Below are positions 1 to 11,198 of a stretch of DNA of 64,000 bases, piece after piece. The notes beneath the pieces are model-generated. The model was given only the letters and a program-made list of their open reading frames with translations. It did no database searches and was not told the origin of the DNA. Both the position numbers and the translations under genes were made by a program. Origin of the DNA: Brachynemurus nebulosus (taxonomy: Eukaryota; Arthropoda; Insecta; Neuroptera; Myrmeleontidae); the NCBI GenBank assembly GCA_035578155.1, contig JAPWDM010000008.1, forward strand, positions 28,690,280 to 28,754,279. The letters run 5' to 3'. How positions within the stretch are numbered: the first letter of the stretch is position 1; the number at the start of each line of letters is the position of its first letter.

Positions 1-88
1 CTCTAACTTTGCTGTGTATGTACTATGTAGATATATACTCTAAGTTCCTAAATATGTACATATGCATATGTATATTATTTTATTATAG

Positions 89-206
89 AAAGATATCATC
101 TAATATTATTAATGAGACACTGTACAGATTCTGGGAAGGAAAATATTTCTTTGACAATCCTAAAAAGAACAAACTAAAAAAAAAATCAGAACAACTTTTT
201 AAATAA
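89..206 (+). CDS. Possible terminal exon of an unrecognised gene (partial)
   Basis: A reading frame runs from a plausible splice acceptor (pyrimidine-rich tract then TATTATAG, AG at 87-88) to a TAA at 204-206. It encodes about 38 residues, with FWEGKYFFDNPKKN followed by a lysine-rich tail ending in SEQLFK. An AATAAA-type signal overlaps the stop at 202-207, which suits a last exon. The composition (aromatic residues, DNPKKN, basic end) looks more protein-like than most frames in this AT-rich window. I do not recognise the family. The rest of the gene would lie to the left of the window. It could equally be a chance frame. Confidence 0.3.
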
Positions 207-252
207 ATTGTAGCGATAGTCCAGAGTTTTGTTCCCAAGCAAATCTATGGTA

Positions 253-1220
253 CCGTCAAACGGGGCTATTTGAAATCGGTGGGACTACTTGAAAAAAACA
301 AAAAAAAAATATTTAAACCCTTATATCTATTTGATTTCTGAACGTATTCATACCGTTAATGCGTCTTTAATAGGGAATGTTGATGTAGTAGTATTTTGAC
401 AAGTACAAACTTGTTCAGTTGTTCCACATTTGTAAAGTGTCAGTTGATAACAACATAAAAATTACAGAATATTATTGCAGTGAAAACTTTCGACTGAAGA
501 ATTTAAGTTAAGGTATTTATGTGAATGGTAAGTTGTTCACTAATTTTTAGTTTTTCCCTTTTTACTTAGAAGTCATTAAAATTTGTTTATATTGACGCCT
601 TAATATTTTAAAGCCCTTTTTCGGAAGTGGGGCTATTTGGAATACAAAAAGGGGCTATTTGGAATTAATTCAAAATTAATTATTATACACTATTAATTAA
701 AAATTTTGCTAATTTTAAAGTTGAATTTATTATTATATTTTATTATCGTTTAAGTGAGATTCTTAAATTAGAGCCATTTGAACTGTTTGAAAAATAATAA
801 ATTTAATAATTTTTATATGCTACTACTTTGTTTTATTTTCCTAAAATGATAAGTTTTACATTGAATAGTTAAATGCTGTTTTACTAGGAAATCGTTGTTT
901 TACTAGGAAATAGCCCTTTCTTAACCATCAACGTTCCTTAAAATTGTTTTAAAAAAAAAACCTTTTTTTTAGCCTGTTTTTGATAACTTTTTTCATCCGA
1001 TATCAAATAGCCCCACCCCGGGAGCTATTTGGAAAGGCCACAAAATAAGAGAAAAAATATCATTTAGTATTTATTAAATTATCCAAAATAAGGATTAAAT
1101 TAATAATTATTATGTATTATGTGAATTGCTCCTATAGATTGACCCAATTTTTTATTTTAAAATATATTAAGGTAGAAGCAAACATACATAATATTTTTAC
1201 CAAATAGCTCCGTTTGACGG
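253..1220. mobile_element. TA-flanked TIR element with iterated GGGGCTATTTGG words
   Basis: The left end CCGTCAAACGGGGCTATTTG and the reverse complement of the right end CCGTCAAACGGAGCTATTTG match at 19 of 20 bases, and both sides are flanked by TA (251-252, 1221-1222). No coding frame is present. The subterminal word GGGGCTATTTGG recurs inside near 262, 629, 651 and 1020 in plus orientation and near 909 and 1004 in minus orientation. The TA target suggests Tc1/mariner-type mobilisation; that is inference. Confidence 0.7.
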
Positions 1221-1407
1221 TATCTGAAAAATATAATTTCGAGAAAACTTGATTTGAAGAAAAATCAAATGATTTTAATTACCTTAGACCATATTAAATG
1301 TCTGCGACATAATGGATGCGTTATTGGTTAGCCGTTAGCCCGGCTGCACACCTAAGAGCTACGACACGTAAGATACAACATGAGCAACATAAGACATGCG
1401 TCGCTTT

Positions 1408-2277
1408 AAGGCCGGGCACATATTGAGACGCAGTTAACGGACACCGCAGTTTCTGTGACTCTTGTTGTAGAACGGGACAGCGCAAATTGAAAAGCAGAGC
1501 AGAGTAGAGCAGCACTGCGTCGCATGAGACCGATGTGGCACTCTTAAATGTGATACAGAAACTGTACGACATTGTAACACGTTCTCGAGTCTGACCAGGC
1601 GTACATTGAGCTGCGTCATGCAGTAAACGGGGGGGGGGGGGGGGGGGGGGGGGCAGTGCGAAGCAGAGCAGAGCAGGAATGCACGTGTAGTCGGGCGTAC
1701 ATTGAGGCGCAGTTAACGCAGGCAGGGCAACGCAGTTTTTGTAACTCTTATTGTAGAACGAGATAGCACGAATTTAAAAGCAAAGCAGAGCAGAGAAGCA
1801 CTATTTTTCTTCAATTTCTTCAATTGTTTTCATTTCGACGAAATAAAACCAACTAAAACTCGAGAACGTGTTACAATGTCGCGAAGCATCGCGCAGTTTC
1901 TGTGTCACATTCACGAGTGCCACATCGATCTGTGCGTTTCAATTCGCGCTGTCCAGTTCTGCAACACGAGTCACAGAAACTGCGCTGCCCTGCCTGCGTT
2001 AACTGCGTCTCAATATACGCCCGGCCTTTTAGTTGGTTTTATTTTAATTCGAAATTCAAATCGGACTCAAAACTTCAGTTTAAGTATTCCACAAACATAA
2101 TAATATAAAAAAAGCGTCTGCTTTTGCTAAACTACAACACTAAACTGTTATCTAATATTTGTGGACAACTCTGCCACACAGTTTGTTTCTCGTGCTTTTC
2201 TACCCTGTTCTGCTCTGCTCTGCTCTGCCCTGCCCTGCGTTTACTGCGTGACGCAGCTCAATGTGCGCCTGGCCTAT
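1408..2277. repeat. Composite foldback repeat (GGCCGGGCG family)
   Basis: At least five copies of one terminal word family are packed here. Plus-orientation copies start near 1410, 1597 and 1690; minus-orientation copies end near 2030 and 2275. The word begins GGCC(G/A)GGCG and continues with CATTGAG and a CGCAGTTAAC or CGCAGTAAAC segment. The 1410-1585 copy and the 1860-2030 copy are long inverted versions of each other and share the inner end CATTGTAACACGTTCTCGAG. (CAGAG)n short repeats lie inside. Small frames here are by-products of the repeat. Confidence 0.6.
1629..1653 (+). repeat. Poly-G run of 25
   Basis: An uninterrupted run of 25 G sits inside the composite foldback repeat. Its length may be unreliable, since long homopolymers are hard to sequence. 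Confidence 0.9.
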
Positions 2278-2880
2278 AACATGCATCGCTTGAGTACATT
2301 TAAATTGTATTGAAAAGACTGAAATTGATGCACAGCTACGACATATCTACGATGTTTTGCTTTACAATTCAATCGCTGGTGAAATAAAACTGTCACAATT
2401 ATTTGGCAATCTTTCGATAAATATCACACTAGAAATTAAACCTTAAAAAAAGTTTTGATTTCGGTCTCGGGCGAAACTAAGACAGCAGCCGAAAGTCGGT
2501 TTCGATTGTAAAAAGTTGGTTTGTTTCGACACTAATAATGCGTTGCTTAAAAAAAAATAAATTCTTTTTATTGATAGTTTATATTCCTTTTGCTATGAAT
2601 TTAAATTTGAATTGTCATGTCGTTCCAGTATAGTTTACTCAGTCTATAGGATTTGAACTTGAATTTCAGTTCTTGTATACCTTATCCAACAATTTTTGGG
2701 ATGACTTTTTGAGAGGGTGTTATTAGTGACGATAAACTTTCAAAAAGTTAAATTATTTTATTGCTTACGACAAATACCACCCTGTGTTCACTCCAATTGT
2801 GTTTAAATTTATTACCTGTTTTACCTGTGACCGTTTCTTTTAGCACTTACATAGATAAATAGATTGCCTGCTGCGCACAA
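2278..2880. other. Unannotated AT-rich stretch
   Basis: No coding frame, terminal repeat pair or array was recognised here. Confidence 0.5.
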
Positions 2881-2892
2881 TAGTGCTGATTA

Positions 2893-3097
2893 CAGTGACT
2901 TTATAATATACTTGATAACAGTGTGGCCATTAGTAGGTCAAGTTTTTGATTGGTTGACGCCATTAACAGGCCAAATGCATTGAATTTGTATACCTTGTTT
3001 ATTCTGTTACTACGGTTACTCACTTCAAATTTAGCCTGAATATGGCGGATATGGTTCCAATGGCCACACTGTTATAAAGAATATTATACAGTCACTG
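2893..3097. mobile_element. Small foldback MITE with a 12-bp direct flank
   Basis: The ends CAGTGACTTTATAATAT and (reverse complement of the right end) CAGTGACTGTATAATAT match at 16 of 17. The same 12-mer TAGTGCTGATTA flanks both sides (2881-2892 and 3098-3109). A second nested inverted pair, CAGTGTGGCCATT, lies at 2920 and 3058. A 10-12 bp duplication would fit a Mutator-like element better than hAT. The element is 205 bp and has no coding capacity. Confidence 0.65.
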
Positions 3098-3139
3098 TAG
3101 TGCTGATTATTGCCGTACTTGAAAAGTCATTTCATTTAA

Positions 3140-3790
3140 ATATGGTCAAACTCTACAGTTATGCAAAAATTAATCATAAAATCAATGGAAAGAATACTTC
3201 AGAGATATATATTACTATAGCCGTATGTCCGATGGGGTTTCCCATCATCGACAACATCTTTTTATTAGGTACTCACTTTCTGCTCACTTTTAATGTTTTT
3301 CAAAAGCCTAAATCAATATCCACGTTTAGAACTTTAAAAATGATGAACTTTCCATATAAACTTTCATTTTCTGTTTTAACGCCTTGGGGAATAAATTTCC
3401 AGAAACAACTGACTTTTATTTATAAATAGAAGCCTAAACGCCAATTTTCATAAATCCTGTGCTTAATTTCGTTTTTCTAAACTCAACAGTTGAGGTTGTT
3501 CGTTGTCTGTCAGTCAAAGATTCATTAAATAAGATATTATTTATTTTAATAGCCATAGTAACATATTTTTATACAATATCTCTAATTTCAAAAATGACGA
3601 ATTTACATACAAATTTTCATCCCCTATTAAACCCACTTAGGGGACGAATTTTCAAAAATCCTTTCTTAGTACTCACCTACATTATATAAGGAACTCCTAT
3701 GCAAAATTTCATCCTTCTAAACCCAGCGGCTTGGGCTGTGGGTTGTGTGTCAGTCAGTCAGTCAGTCAGTGTTAGAGATTTATTAAGTAG
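3140..3790 (+). repeat. Degenerate retroposon-like repeat ending in a (CAGT)n tail
   Basis: Two diverged units lie in tandem, each with a 'cttctaaac ... gggctgtg/gttgtt' segment followed by a CAGT repeat: one copy of GTCAGTCA near 3510, and a (CAGT)5 run at 3750-3770. This resembles a non-LTR retroposon or HINE-type 3' tail with a tetranucleotide microsatellite. No reading frame of a reverse transcriptase was seen. Confidence 0.4.
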
Positions 3791-3804
3791 ATGGGTATAA
3801 TTAC

Positions 3805-4216
3805 ATGGTCACTTACATTAGAATTGATTTAAAATTGGGATTAAAATCTTTTGATATTTTCGAATTTAATGAGTAAATTCACTAAAATTTACTAAAATTG
3901 AATCGAATAGGATTTTATCTTTAAAAAAAAAGGAAATCAAACAACAAAAAATGCATAAAATTTTTTTTATACAAGATAAAGTAGGTAGTCACTTACATTA
4001 CTCAAAAAGGAATACAATTTCTCATCTTTTATACAATGAAAATTTTCTGCTCTGTTTTGATAACAAACACTTTCATTTGAATATATTTAAACAAATAATG
4101 TTTCAATAAATTATTTTAATAAGAAATTTTATAAAATATTATATATTTTTGATAAAAATATAGCTTTTAGTCGGTCACTTACATTACACCCTCTTTGGTC
4201 ACTTACATTACAGTCA
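3805..4216 (+). repeat. Iterated GGTCACTTACATTA motif (four copies)
   Basis: The word GGTCACTTACATTA, or its GTAGTCACTTACATTA variant, occurs near 3805, 3984, 4174 and 4197. The spacings are about 180, 190 and 24 bases. The DNA between copies is AT-rich and without coding frames. It may be the inside of a TIR element whose ends I could not fix. Confidence 0.5.
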
Positions 4217-5119
4217 CTTAAGACAAGTTTTATTAAAAAATAAGTAGTTTATTAGTTTGATTTTTTGGAAAATATTATAGATAACAAAGATAAATGTTTA
4301 TTTTTAGTAATTAAAAAAACTTCTGTCGGTTTTGATAGCCTCCATTACTCGAATTTTTAGCTTAACAAAAAATCAAAATAATATTCAAAACGAGTATAAT
4401 AATTATTTCAACAGAATGAAAAAAGTAAATTTAGTTGTATTTTAATAATATTCACTTAAAAAAAATCGCAAGTTAGGGTATTTTTCTTTATTAAGTAAAA
4501 AAATTTTAAGCTAAATTTACAGAACAAAAACAATTACAGATAAAAAATAAAATAAAAAAACGTTGTAATCAGTTATTTAGTCTTTTGAGTATCAAGTAGG
4601 CATGATATTGATAAATTATTTTCATTTTTTAATTTTTACTAAAATTCCATCATTTCATGGAATTGCCCAGATTATGTATTTTGCATTCCTTTTTAAAAAT
4701 TCGAAATTATTAGTTCAAGTAGCAATTCGATTCGATCATGCGTATTTGACAAATTTATTATTATTTGAATCACTAATCATTTTAGAAAAGGAACAAAACT
4801 ATGAAGTTTTCACACCGTTCGAGACTAAAAATGATATACCTATATTCTCGTATATTCTCTAGTGCATCATCATATACACATATACATACATACATGTTGA
4901 TAGCTTTAAATTTGTATTTAATAATGAAAATGATGAAAATATGAATCAGCTACGAATATGAATGAAAATATTATATCGAACGAAATATTATGTGTAGAGC
5001 TCTCTGGAGAAATTAGGTGGGTTTCAAATCGGCAATCAAACTGAGATATATCCAATTTAATTATCATCGGCAAACAAAATATCGTATTTCTTTTTCGTAT
5101 TTGATCATTACAAAAATAT
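4217..5119. other. Unannotated AT-rich stretch
   Basis: Very AT-rich. The short open frame at 4602-4862 has no recognisable domain and ordinary intergenic composition. Nothing else was seen. Confidence 0.5.
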
Positions 5120-5127
5120 TCCGTATG

Positions 5128-5306
5128 CAGAGGCGTAACTATAATGGAGAAAGTAAAGCAACGGCTCCAGAACGCATGGTAAAAAAGGGGTACATTAAGG
5201 AAAAAAATTGAGCGCAATAAAGAGAATTTTTCGGAAAAAAGTAAATGCTTAGAAGAGCCCTTGTTTAAAGTCGCTCCAGGCCGCAAAATTTATAGTTACG
5301 CCTCTG
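5128..5306. mobile_element. hAT-type MITE, 179 bp
   Basis: The termini CAGAGGCGTAACTATAA and TTATAGTTACGCCTCTG are exact inverted repeats of 17 bp. The flanks TCCGTATG (5120-5127) and TTCGTATG (5307-5314) match at 7 of 8, as expected for a hAT 8-bp duplication. CAGAGGCGTA is a common hAT-style end. No coding capacity. Confidence 0.8.
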
Positions 5307-5639
5307 TTCGTATGCTACAAAAGTATCTGATTATAACGTGTGTGTATGACGGTTCTTACATAAAGTAATTTTTTCCACTCAGGCAATAATTTTATGTGGT
5401 CTATTTTGTTCTCTTTTTGATGTTTTTACGTAATTTTCTGCAAGGGAATATATTCTTATATTTTATAATTGCAGTTCGCGATTTCATTCGCGTAAAATTA
5501 TCCGAATTATCGACTAAATTATATTTAAATCATGTACTTATATTGATTAGTACAACTCGATAAACGACTCTAAAGTAACTATGTTTGTATAGTATGACTA
5601 AATTCTACGTTTTAAGATCTTTCTGTAGACACCCGTACT

Positions 5640-6300
5640 TCAATTTTAGACCCTTTTAAAGAAATCAAGGTCCTGGGGGAAATATAAACCTCACTTTCAT
5701 CTTTTTCTGGAATCTCAATCGTTTTTCAGGAAAAATTGGTTAAAATTCGTTCAGCTATTTAATTCGCACCCTATGTGGTGATTCTGGGAGATAACTTTAA
5801 CCCACGTTATTTTCAAATTTGATATTTCAAAATTATGTACAAAATCAGTTCCTTACAATGTTTCGCTTTTCTCGCCCAACGGCTCCAATTTCAATAACAT
5901 ATCTAGTTTCCCCATCTTGAGACATTCTCGTAGATATTCATTATTGACAGTTCCAGGATATTTGTTTTGTTGGACCCTTTTTAAGGGCTATTGTTCCTGG
6001 CGAAAAATTTTAAACTCACGCTTTGGAATTCGCTTGCGATTCTGAAAAACAATTTTGAGCTCATGTTCGCTTTTTCCAAATCTCAATAGTGTTTAATCAA
6101 AATTTGGTCAAGATCCGTCTAACCGTTTATTTTAGACACTTGGGGAGTTTGATATAACATAGTCTATATCAACCTGGAATATTTTCGCTTTCTAATAATG
6201 ACAAACTTTTCAAAATCGGTTGGCTGTTTGAATTTGAAGATATAACTGGATAGGTAACAGACTAATCAGAACTCATCAAAAACACCAGAAACAGTATATT
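5640..6300. repeat. Two diverged tandem units, about 320-370 bp
   Basis: Segments starting with 'agaccctttt' near 5647 and 'tggacccttt' near 5970 are followed in both cases by a 'ctttttc..aatctcaat' segment and a 'ttggt(t/c)aa(a/g)at' segment. The two units are clearly related but much diverged. No protein similarity was seen. Confidence 0.4.
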
Positions 6301-7470
6301 ATATACTAAGGAACTAGAGCATGACCTTTGATCCCGAGTGTTAAAATTGTTGTTAATAGAGAGGCTAAGGACCCGAGAGATCAAAAGAAACACTTATTTC
6401 GATTGATGATGTTCTATAATAAAAGTATTTTTAGCTCTATGAGAACAAATAAAAGTGACACTTTTTGCCTAGTATCTATGTATGGAATTTTATAATCGAA
6501 GAATTACAAAAAAAGTTTTTTATATTTAGCAATTTATTCAATTTCACATTAGGAAATCACAAAGTATGTTGTTATGTACCTAAGCTTAAATTAAATATTT
6601 AATAAGATACATTAAATAAAAATCCGAAAATAGATACAACGCCTGGTAAAACGAATTATCAAACAGTTTGATGTTATAAAGATTTTAAAAACTACTTAAG
6701 GTTAAAATTTACTTAATCGGTTTAAAATTCACTAAAGTATAAAATTGGCTATAGTAGTACAGTATATATATTAGAAATTTATTATTATCTTATATAAGTG
6801 AAGGGCTGTTCGGTATGAGATACAAGTAAAAATGTACTCAATTAAATACTATGCTATGCGATTATAAAATTGTGAAAATACTAGTTTTTATCTTTTATTT
6901 TATCTAATACGTCATCTTTTACTATTCTCTGGCTATATAGATAGATAATTTCGATTGATAGTCGGGCTAAATAATAATAATTTAACTACTGAATAAATAT
7001 TGGTGAAGCAATTTTTTCCACACATATTTATTGGCTTTGATATAATAAACAACGTGTCAAAAGTCTAAACGTGTCAAAAGTCCAAGAGATGGTGTCTGCT
7101 AAGCGGGTTATTCAACGTAAAAAATCATAGAAATTAATTTATCACGAATATCAAATACCGTGGCCACTATGAAACTGTGCACTATCAAAATGTTACAACC
7201 AATCCACTCTTGTATGACAAACGCAATCAAACGCTGCATGTCTGTACACGCAGAATGTTTGTTTTGTTATTGTTGTAGTACAAGTACATAGCAGTAAACT
7301 AATCATTGCATCAAGGTATTTTTTTGCTTATTAAAATTAATAAAACTGAAAAAGAAAAAAAATTTAAATAGAAAAAATATTAATTTTATTTATTTTTTTT
7401 TAAATTTATTTATTTGTTTACTTAATGTACATTTTATTTTATGAACTTTATATTTTAATTTATTAATAAA
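6301..7470. other. Unannotated AT-rich stretch
   Basis: No supported gene or element. A short repeated phrase 'cgtgtcaaaagtc' occurs twice near 7050-7082. Confidence 0.5.
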
Positions 7471-7474
7471 CTTC

Positions 7475-7741
7475 TTAAATGTATAAGCAAAATTTTACTT
7501 TGGCGCTTATCTCACTATAATGTATGATTTTAGTCCCGTGCTGTAACACTTTCATAGTGCCGACTGTAAATACAGATAAAAAAATTATACTGAAGCTGAA
7601 AGCGACTAGGAATTTTCGATGAGAAAGAAACCATGTTGCCATAATTGCTTTAAAATTTTCATTTTTACAGTTATTAAAAGGTGAAAAAAGAAACATGTTT
7701 GTGTTGATACTATTGAAATATTGTGTGGAAATTATCACCAA
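7475..7741 (-). CDS. Weak candidate exon with one hydrophobic segment
   Basis: A minus-strand frame of 88 codons holds an internal methionine before a basic patch (SHRKF) and a hydrophobic run, AFSFSIIFLSVF, of the length of a membrane anchor. That layout resembles the start of a type II membrane protein. No homologous family was recognised and no neighbouring exon could be identified. AT-rich DNA readily yields such frames, so this is only a candidate. Confidence 0.15.
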   Translation of the reverse strand: MVIISTQYFNSINTNMFLFSPFNNCKNENFKAIMATWFLSHRKFLVAFSFSIIFLSVFTVGTMKVLQHGTKIIHYSEISAKVKFCLYI

Positions 7742-7774
7742 ATGTGAATTTTTTAATGGTTTGTACTTTTATAC

Positions 7775-7990
7775 TATGGTTCATTTCAGTTAAATTTAAC
7801 CATGCTTCGTCAATTTGAATTTAAATAATTTCCGTTTTCTTGGCTTTATCTCTTTTATTATTGCATTTATGTAAATTTTAAATTTGCAGTTTATTTTTAG
7901 AAAAGAATAGAAGATTGATTTGTTTCGAATGTAAGAATTATTTAAATTTTTAACGAAAACTCATGATCAATTGTATCTGAAATGAGGTAT
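7775..7990. repeat. Dispersed repeat A, copy 1
   Basis: About 215 bp are nearly identical, in the same orientation, to 59831-60051. Both begin near 'tatggttcattt' and end near 'gaggtatat'. No coding frame and no clear termini. Confidence 0.8.
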
Positions 7991-8570
7991 ATATAACGAA
8001 ATGCTCGAAAATTATGACGAAGTATACTATTGAAAAGAAACTGTATATACGATACGAACATTTAGTGAAGAAGGCAAACTAAGGGTACTTTCTCAGGGGG
8101 GCTTGTATACGAGAATGAACTTCTATTTCTATTCGCCTTCACTGTTAAGTACTACCAGTCGTCGAGATCTTCCTCTCTCAATGCACAACTCTATCTGCTA
8201 AACTTTAATTAAATTTCTGCTTTGATTATATGAAAATAAATGGAAAAAAAAGTATTTTACGAAAATAATATCACTTGATTAAATCGAACACGCAGATTTG
8301 AAACTCCTCCCTTTACCTTACAGTTGGTACCAGTTGCGTTTTCGTACACCAGTTTCTAAGATGGGGAATGGTACACAGCTTCCTCGTAACCGTAATAGAC
8401 TTTTTTTATACAATCTTTAGTGTCTTTGTACTAAAACTGCATTTTGTCCTAAATTTCATCTCTTATTATATTATTCAAAACAAGGGGGCCCTTCAAAACA
8501 AGGATAGGATTGCTGAACTGCTCCATAACCCCCCCCCCCACTTACACCGTTTTTATATCAAAATTTCATG
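7991..8570. other. Unannotated stretch
   Basis: Nothing recognised. A short C run (CCCCCCCCCC) lies near 8530. Confidence 0.5.
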
Positions 8571-8740
8571 ATTTTTTCGTGTTTTTTTAGTGAATCTGAT
8601 ATGTCTACAAACTCACTGAATAAATTTAGGTAGCTGAAATTTTGTATATGGATTGAGTTAGTAACCAGGGTGTGCCTTTTTAGCGATTTCAATATTTAAC
8701 CATTACTGCCACGATTATTATAGATATTTTAAAAATATCG
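8571..8740 (+). repeat. Single monomer of the about 160-bp repeat found in tandem at 26450-27040
   Basis: The core 'agctgaaattttgtatat' followed by 'ggattgagttagtaaccag' and 'gtgcctttt' matches the unit that is tandemly repeated at 26450-27040. This is a lone dispersed copy. Confidence 0.6.
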
Positions 8741-9007
8741 AAGATGAGGGAAAAATTCGACTCGAGTGTTGGAACTGTGCTGTTCACTGTTTCTTTTTTA
8801 TATATGGTTTATCTCACTGAAATTTGTGCTAATCCCAAAATGTATTATGCATATTTATTTGACGCATAGAAAACTAGCGTAAAATTCTAGAATAAAGTAT
8901 TAACATTTTTTTGTATTCAAATATTCCTTATTCTCTCTTAGTTAACATTGAAGTGATCCCATGGGTTTATATGATGAACTACAACAATAAATATAACCAA
9001 GGATGTA

Positions 9008-9849
9008 CAGTAGACTCGCGATTATCCGAGCTACTTGGGACCAAGACCACGTCGAATATGGAAAAACTTGGATAACACGAAGGTTACGTGGGTACTATGG
9101 TGTTAAAAAATTACAAATGACGCATGAAAATGTAAAATACCGTGTGAGTTTTTCGAGAGTTGCCATTTTTATTACAGCCAAACGGTTGATTTAATCGAAA
9201 AATTGCTTAAATAAGAGTTGTAGATATCGACGGGGGCAACCGATTGCTATAGTCAGGAGCTTTATAGCTCTTATGGTTTTCGAGCTATGATATAAACCTA
9301 TAGAAATTTTAAATGGGACTATATATTAATTTTTCGATAAAACTGATCTAATACATTAATTAACAACATAAATGAGCAAAAGAATTTTTTTACCCAAGTT
9401 TAATTTTTTAATTTTTCTTTAATTTATCAGTTAAGCAGTAAAAATATGCGTATGTACTTGAGGCTACTTCAACCGATAGTGTTTTTCTTGGTTACATTTC
9501 CATTACATCCAAGAAAAGAACCTTTTCTGGTACCATTTCTATCATAAAAATTTGGTTGTAATAGAAATGGCAACTCTCAAAAAACTCACATGGTATTTCT
9601 TTATTGTAATTTAAAACGTAAAATTGACACAATTACACATCTGTAAGCAAATATAAAAGAGTTCATTTCTTAAAAAAGTCTTTGAGTGTTTTCTGGGTTA
9701 ACCTCTGTCCACTCTTCGATACCGCAATGTTTCATCAACACTGAATATTATGTGGTCTACATTCTTCTTGTTACTCTATGTAAGCATGAGTAACGATAAA
9801 TGATATTAAGGCTCGGTTAACCGATACTCGGATTATCGGGAGTCTACTG
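9008..9849. mobile_element. pogo/Tigger-like MITE with inner inverted repeats
   Basis: The left end CAGTAGACTCGCGATTATCC and the right end read in reverse (CAGTAGACTCCCGATAATCC) match at 18 of 20. TA precedes the left end; TC follows the right, so the second TA may have mutated. A second inverted pair, GTGAGTTTTTCGAGAGTTGCC near 9143 and its complement ending near 9590, lies inside. CAGT ends with a TA target are typical of pogo-type elements. No transposase remains. Confidence 0.65.
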
Positions 9850-10298
9850 TCATATGAATTTGCGTACGTACATATATGTATGTATATGGCAATGGCATAT
9901 TGGTTAGCAGGCTTGTTGGGCTAGAAGTTATGAACCTTAAAGCATATAAGTGTACATAAAATGTATAATAAAATAAATTTACATATGAATAGAAGATTAA
10001 AACTAAGCAAATTTGGTATTGTGTTAGATATGTACCTACAAGGCAGTCTATTCACTTCTACAGTCAATAAACACAAGTCCTTATATTATAAAATATTTCA
10101 GTTCGAGATCGTTTTTATTTTTCACTTATAAACTATGTGCGAATAGAAATGTATTTTTATAAACTTTGAATCTGCATTATTAAGAAAAAATACATATGGA
10201 TGTTTTAAACAAGTGATAAAAGTGGTATAAGACCTTTTTTAAAGTAAATACAAGAAAATTGTTTGAAAAGCTAAAATTCATACCCCTAATATGTCATA
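9850..10298. other. Unannotated AT-rich stretch
   Basis: No gene or element recognised. Confidence 0.5.
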
Positions 10299-10300
10299 TA

Positions 10301-11196
10301 CCGTAAAACCGTCTAGACCCAGACAGGGGGTCTAGACCCGGACACTGCACCAATCTTCAAAGTAAGTAGTTCCTACATTAACCTGCTACAATAAACATTT
10401 GTTCTTGACGTCATTAGAGAGAGAAAGACATCCTCTAAACAGCTGTACCAATAAAAACTACGGATTTCAACTTTTACTATCTCATTTTACAGGATTACTA
10501 TCCTACAGTTTTTCAAAGAAATAAAATGTGTGTCTAACTTAGACATGTAATTTTCATCATAATTGTCATATTGTTTTAATTTTGATATGTATGTCTTCAG
10601 AATTTTATCGCGCATCATTTAATGATGTTTGAAGTTATATTTGATGTAGGTATATATAAAAAAATACATGCTATATACATATATCCGTTTAGACCCGGAC
10701 ACATCAGTTTATTACACTATGACCGCTATTCGCACTGGCTGTAACTTCCACTATCCGTACGTTATATTCCCGCCAGACTTACGCGGTTTATGCCTCCTTT
10801 TGGTGTCATATCGCATGTTTACTTCATAGAGAGGCATACTATGTATTGACCCCTCTCCCTTCCCACAAAATGTTTTGAAGCCTTTGACAGGTTCAAAGAC
10901 ATCAGACGATATAAAACACTGTCCTAACCCCGACGTGAGAGGTTAGTTTGCATGTTATTACATTATTTAAGTAAGTATCCGGGTCAAGACGGATTTGGGG
11001 TGTAGACCCGGACACTTACTAATTTTTCTTTTTATTTTTACTTATAATGAAACAAATTGGTCACGGATATAACAAATAATATACGCTCTTTCTAATGGTA
11101 ATACTTTTATTGGTGATATCTATGAAGAAAACATGTATAAACATAAAATTATACCAAAAAATGTAAAAAAGTGTCCCGCTCTAGACAGTTTTACGG
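10301..11196. mobile_element. TA-flanked TIR element with iterated TAGACCCGGACAC words
   Basis: The left end CCGTAAAACCGTCTAGACCC and the right end read in reverse (CCGTAAAACTGTCTAGAGCG) match well, with TA on both sides (10299-10300, 11197-11198). The word TAGACCCGGACAC recurs near 10333, 10690 and 11003. Related forms occur near 10313, 10978 and, inverted, 11171. No coding frame. The layout is like that of 253-1220, and the first bases of the two TIRs are alike. Confidence 0.7.
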
Positions 11197-11198
11197 TA

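Noticed and set aside
4918..5286. Minus-strand 122-codon frame over the hAT MITE at 5128-5306
   Set aside because: More than half of it is MITE sequence and the composition is that of AT-rich noise. No motif.
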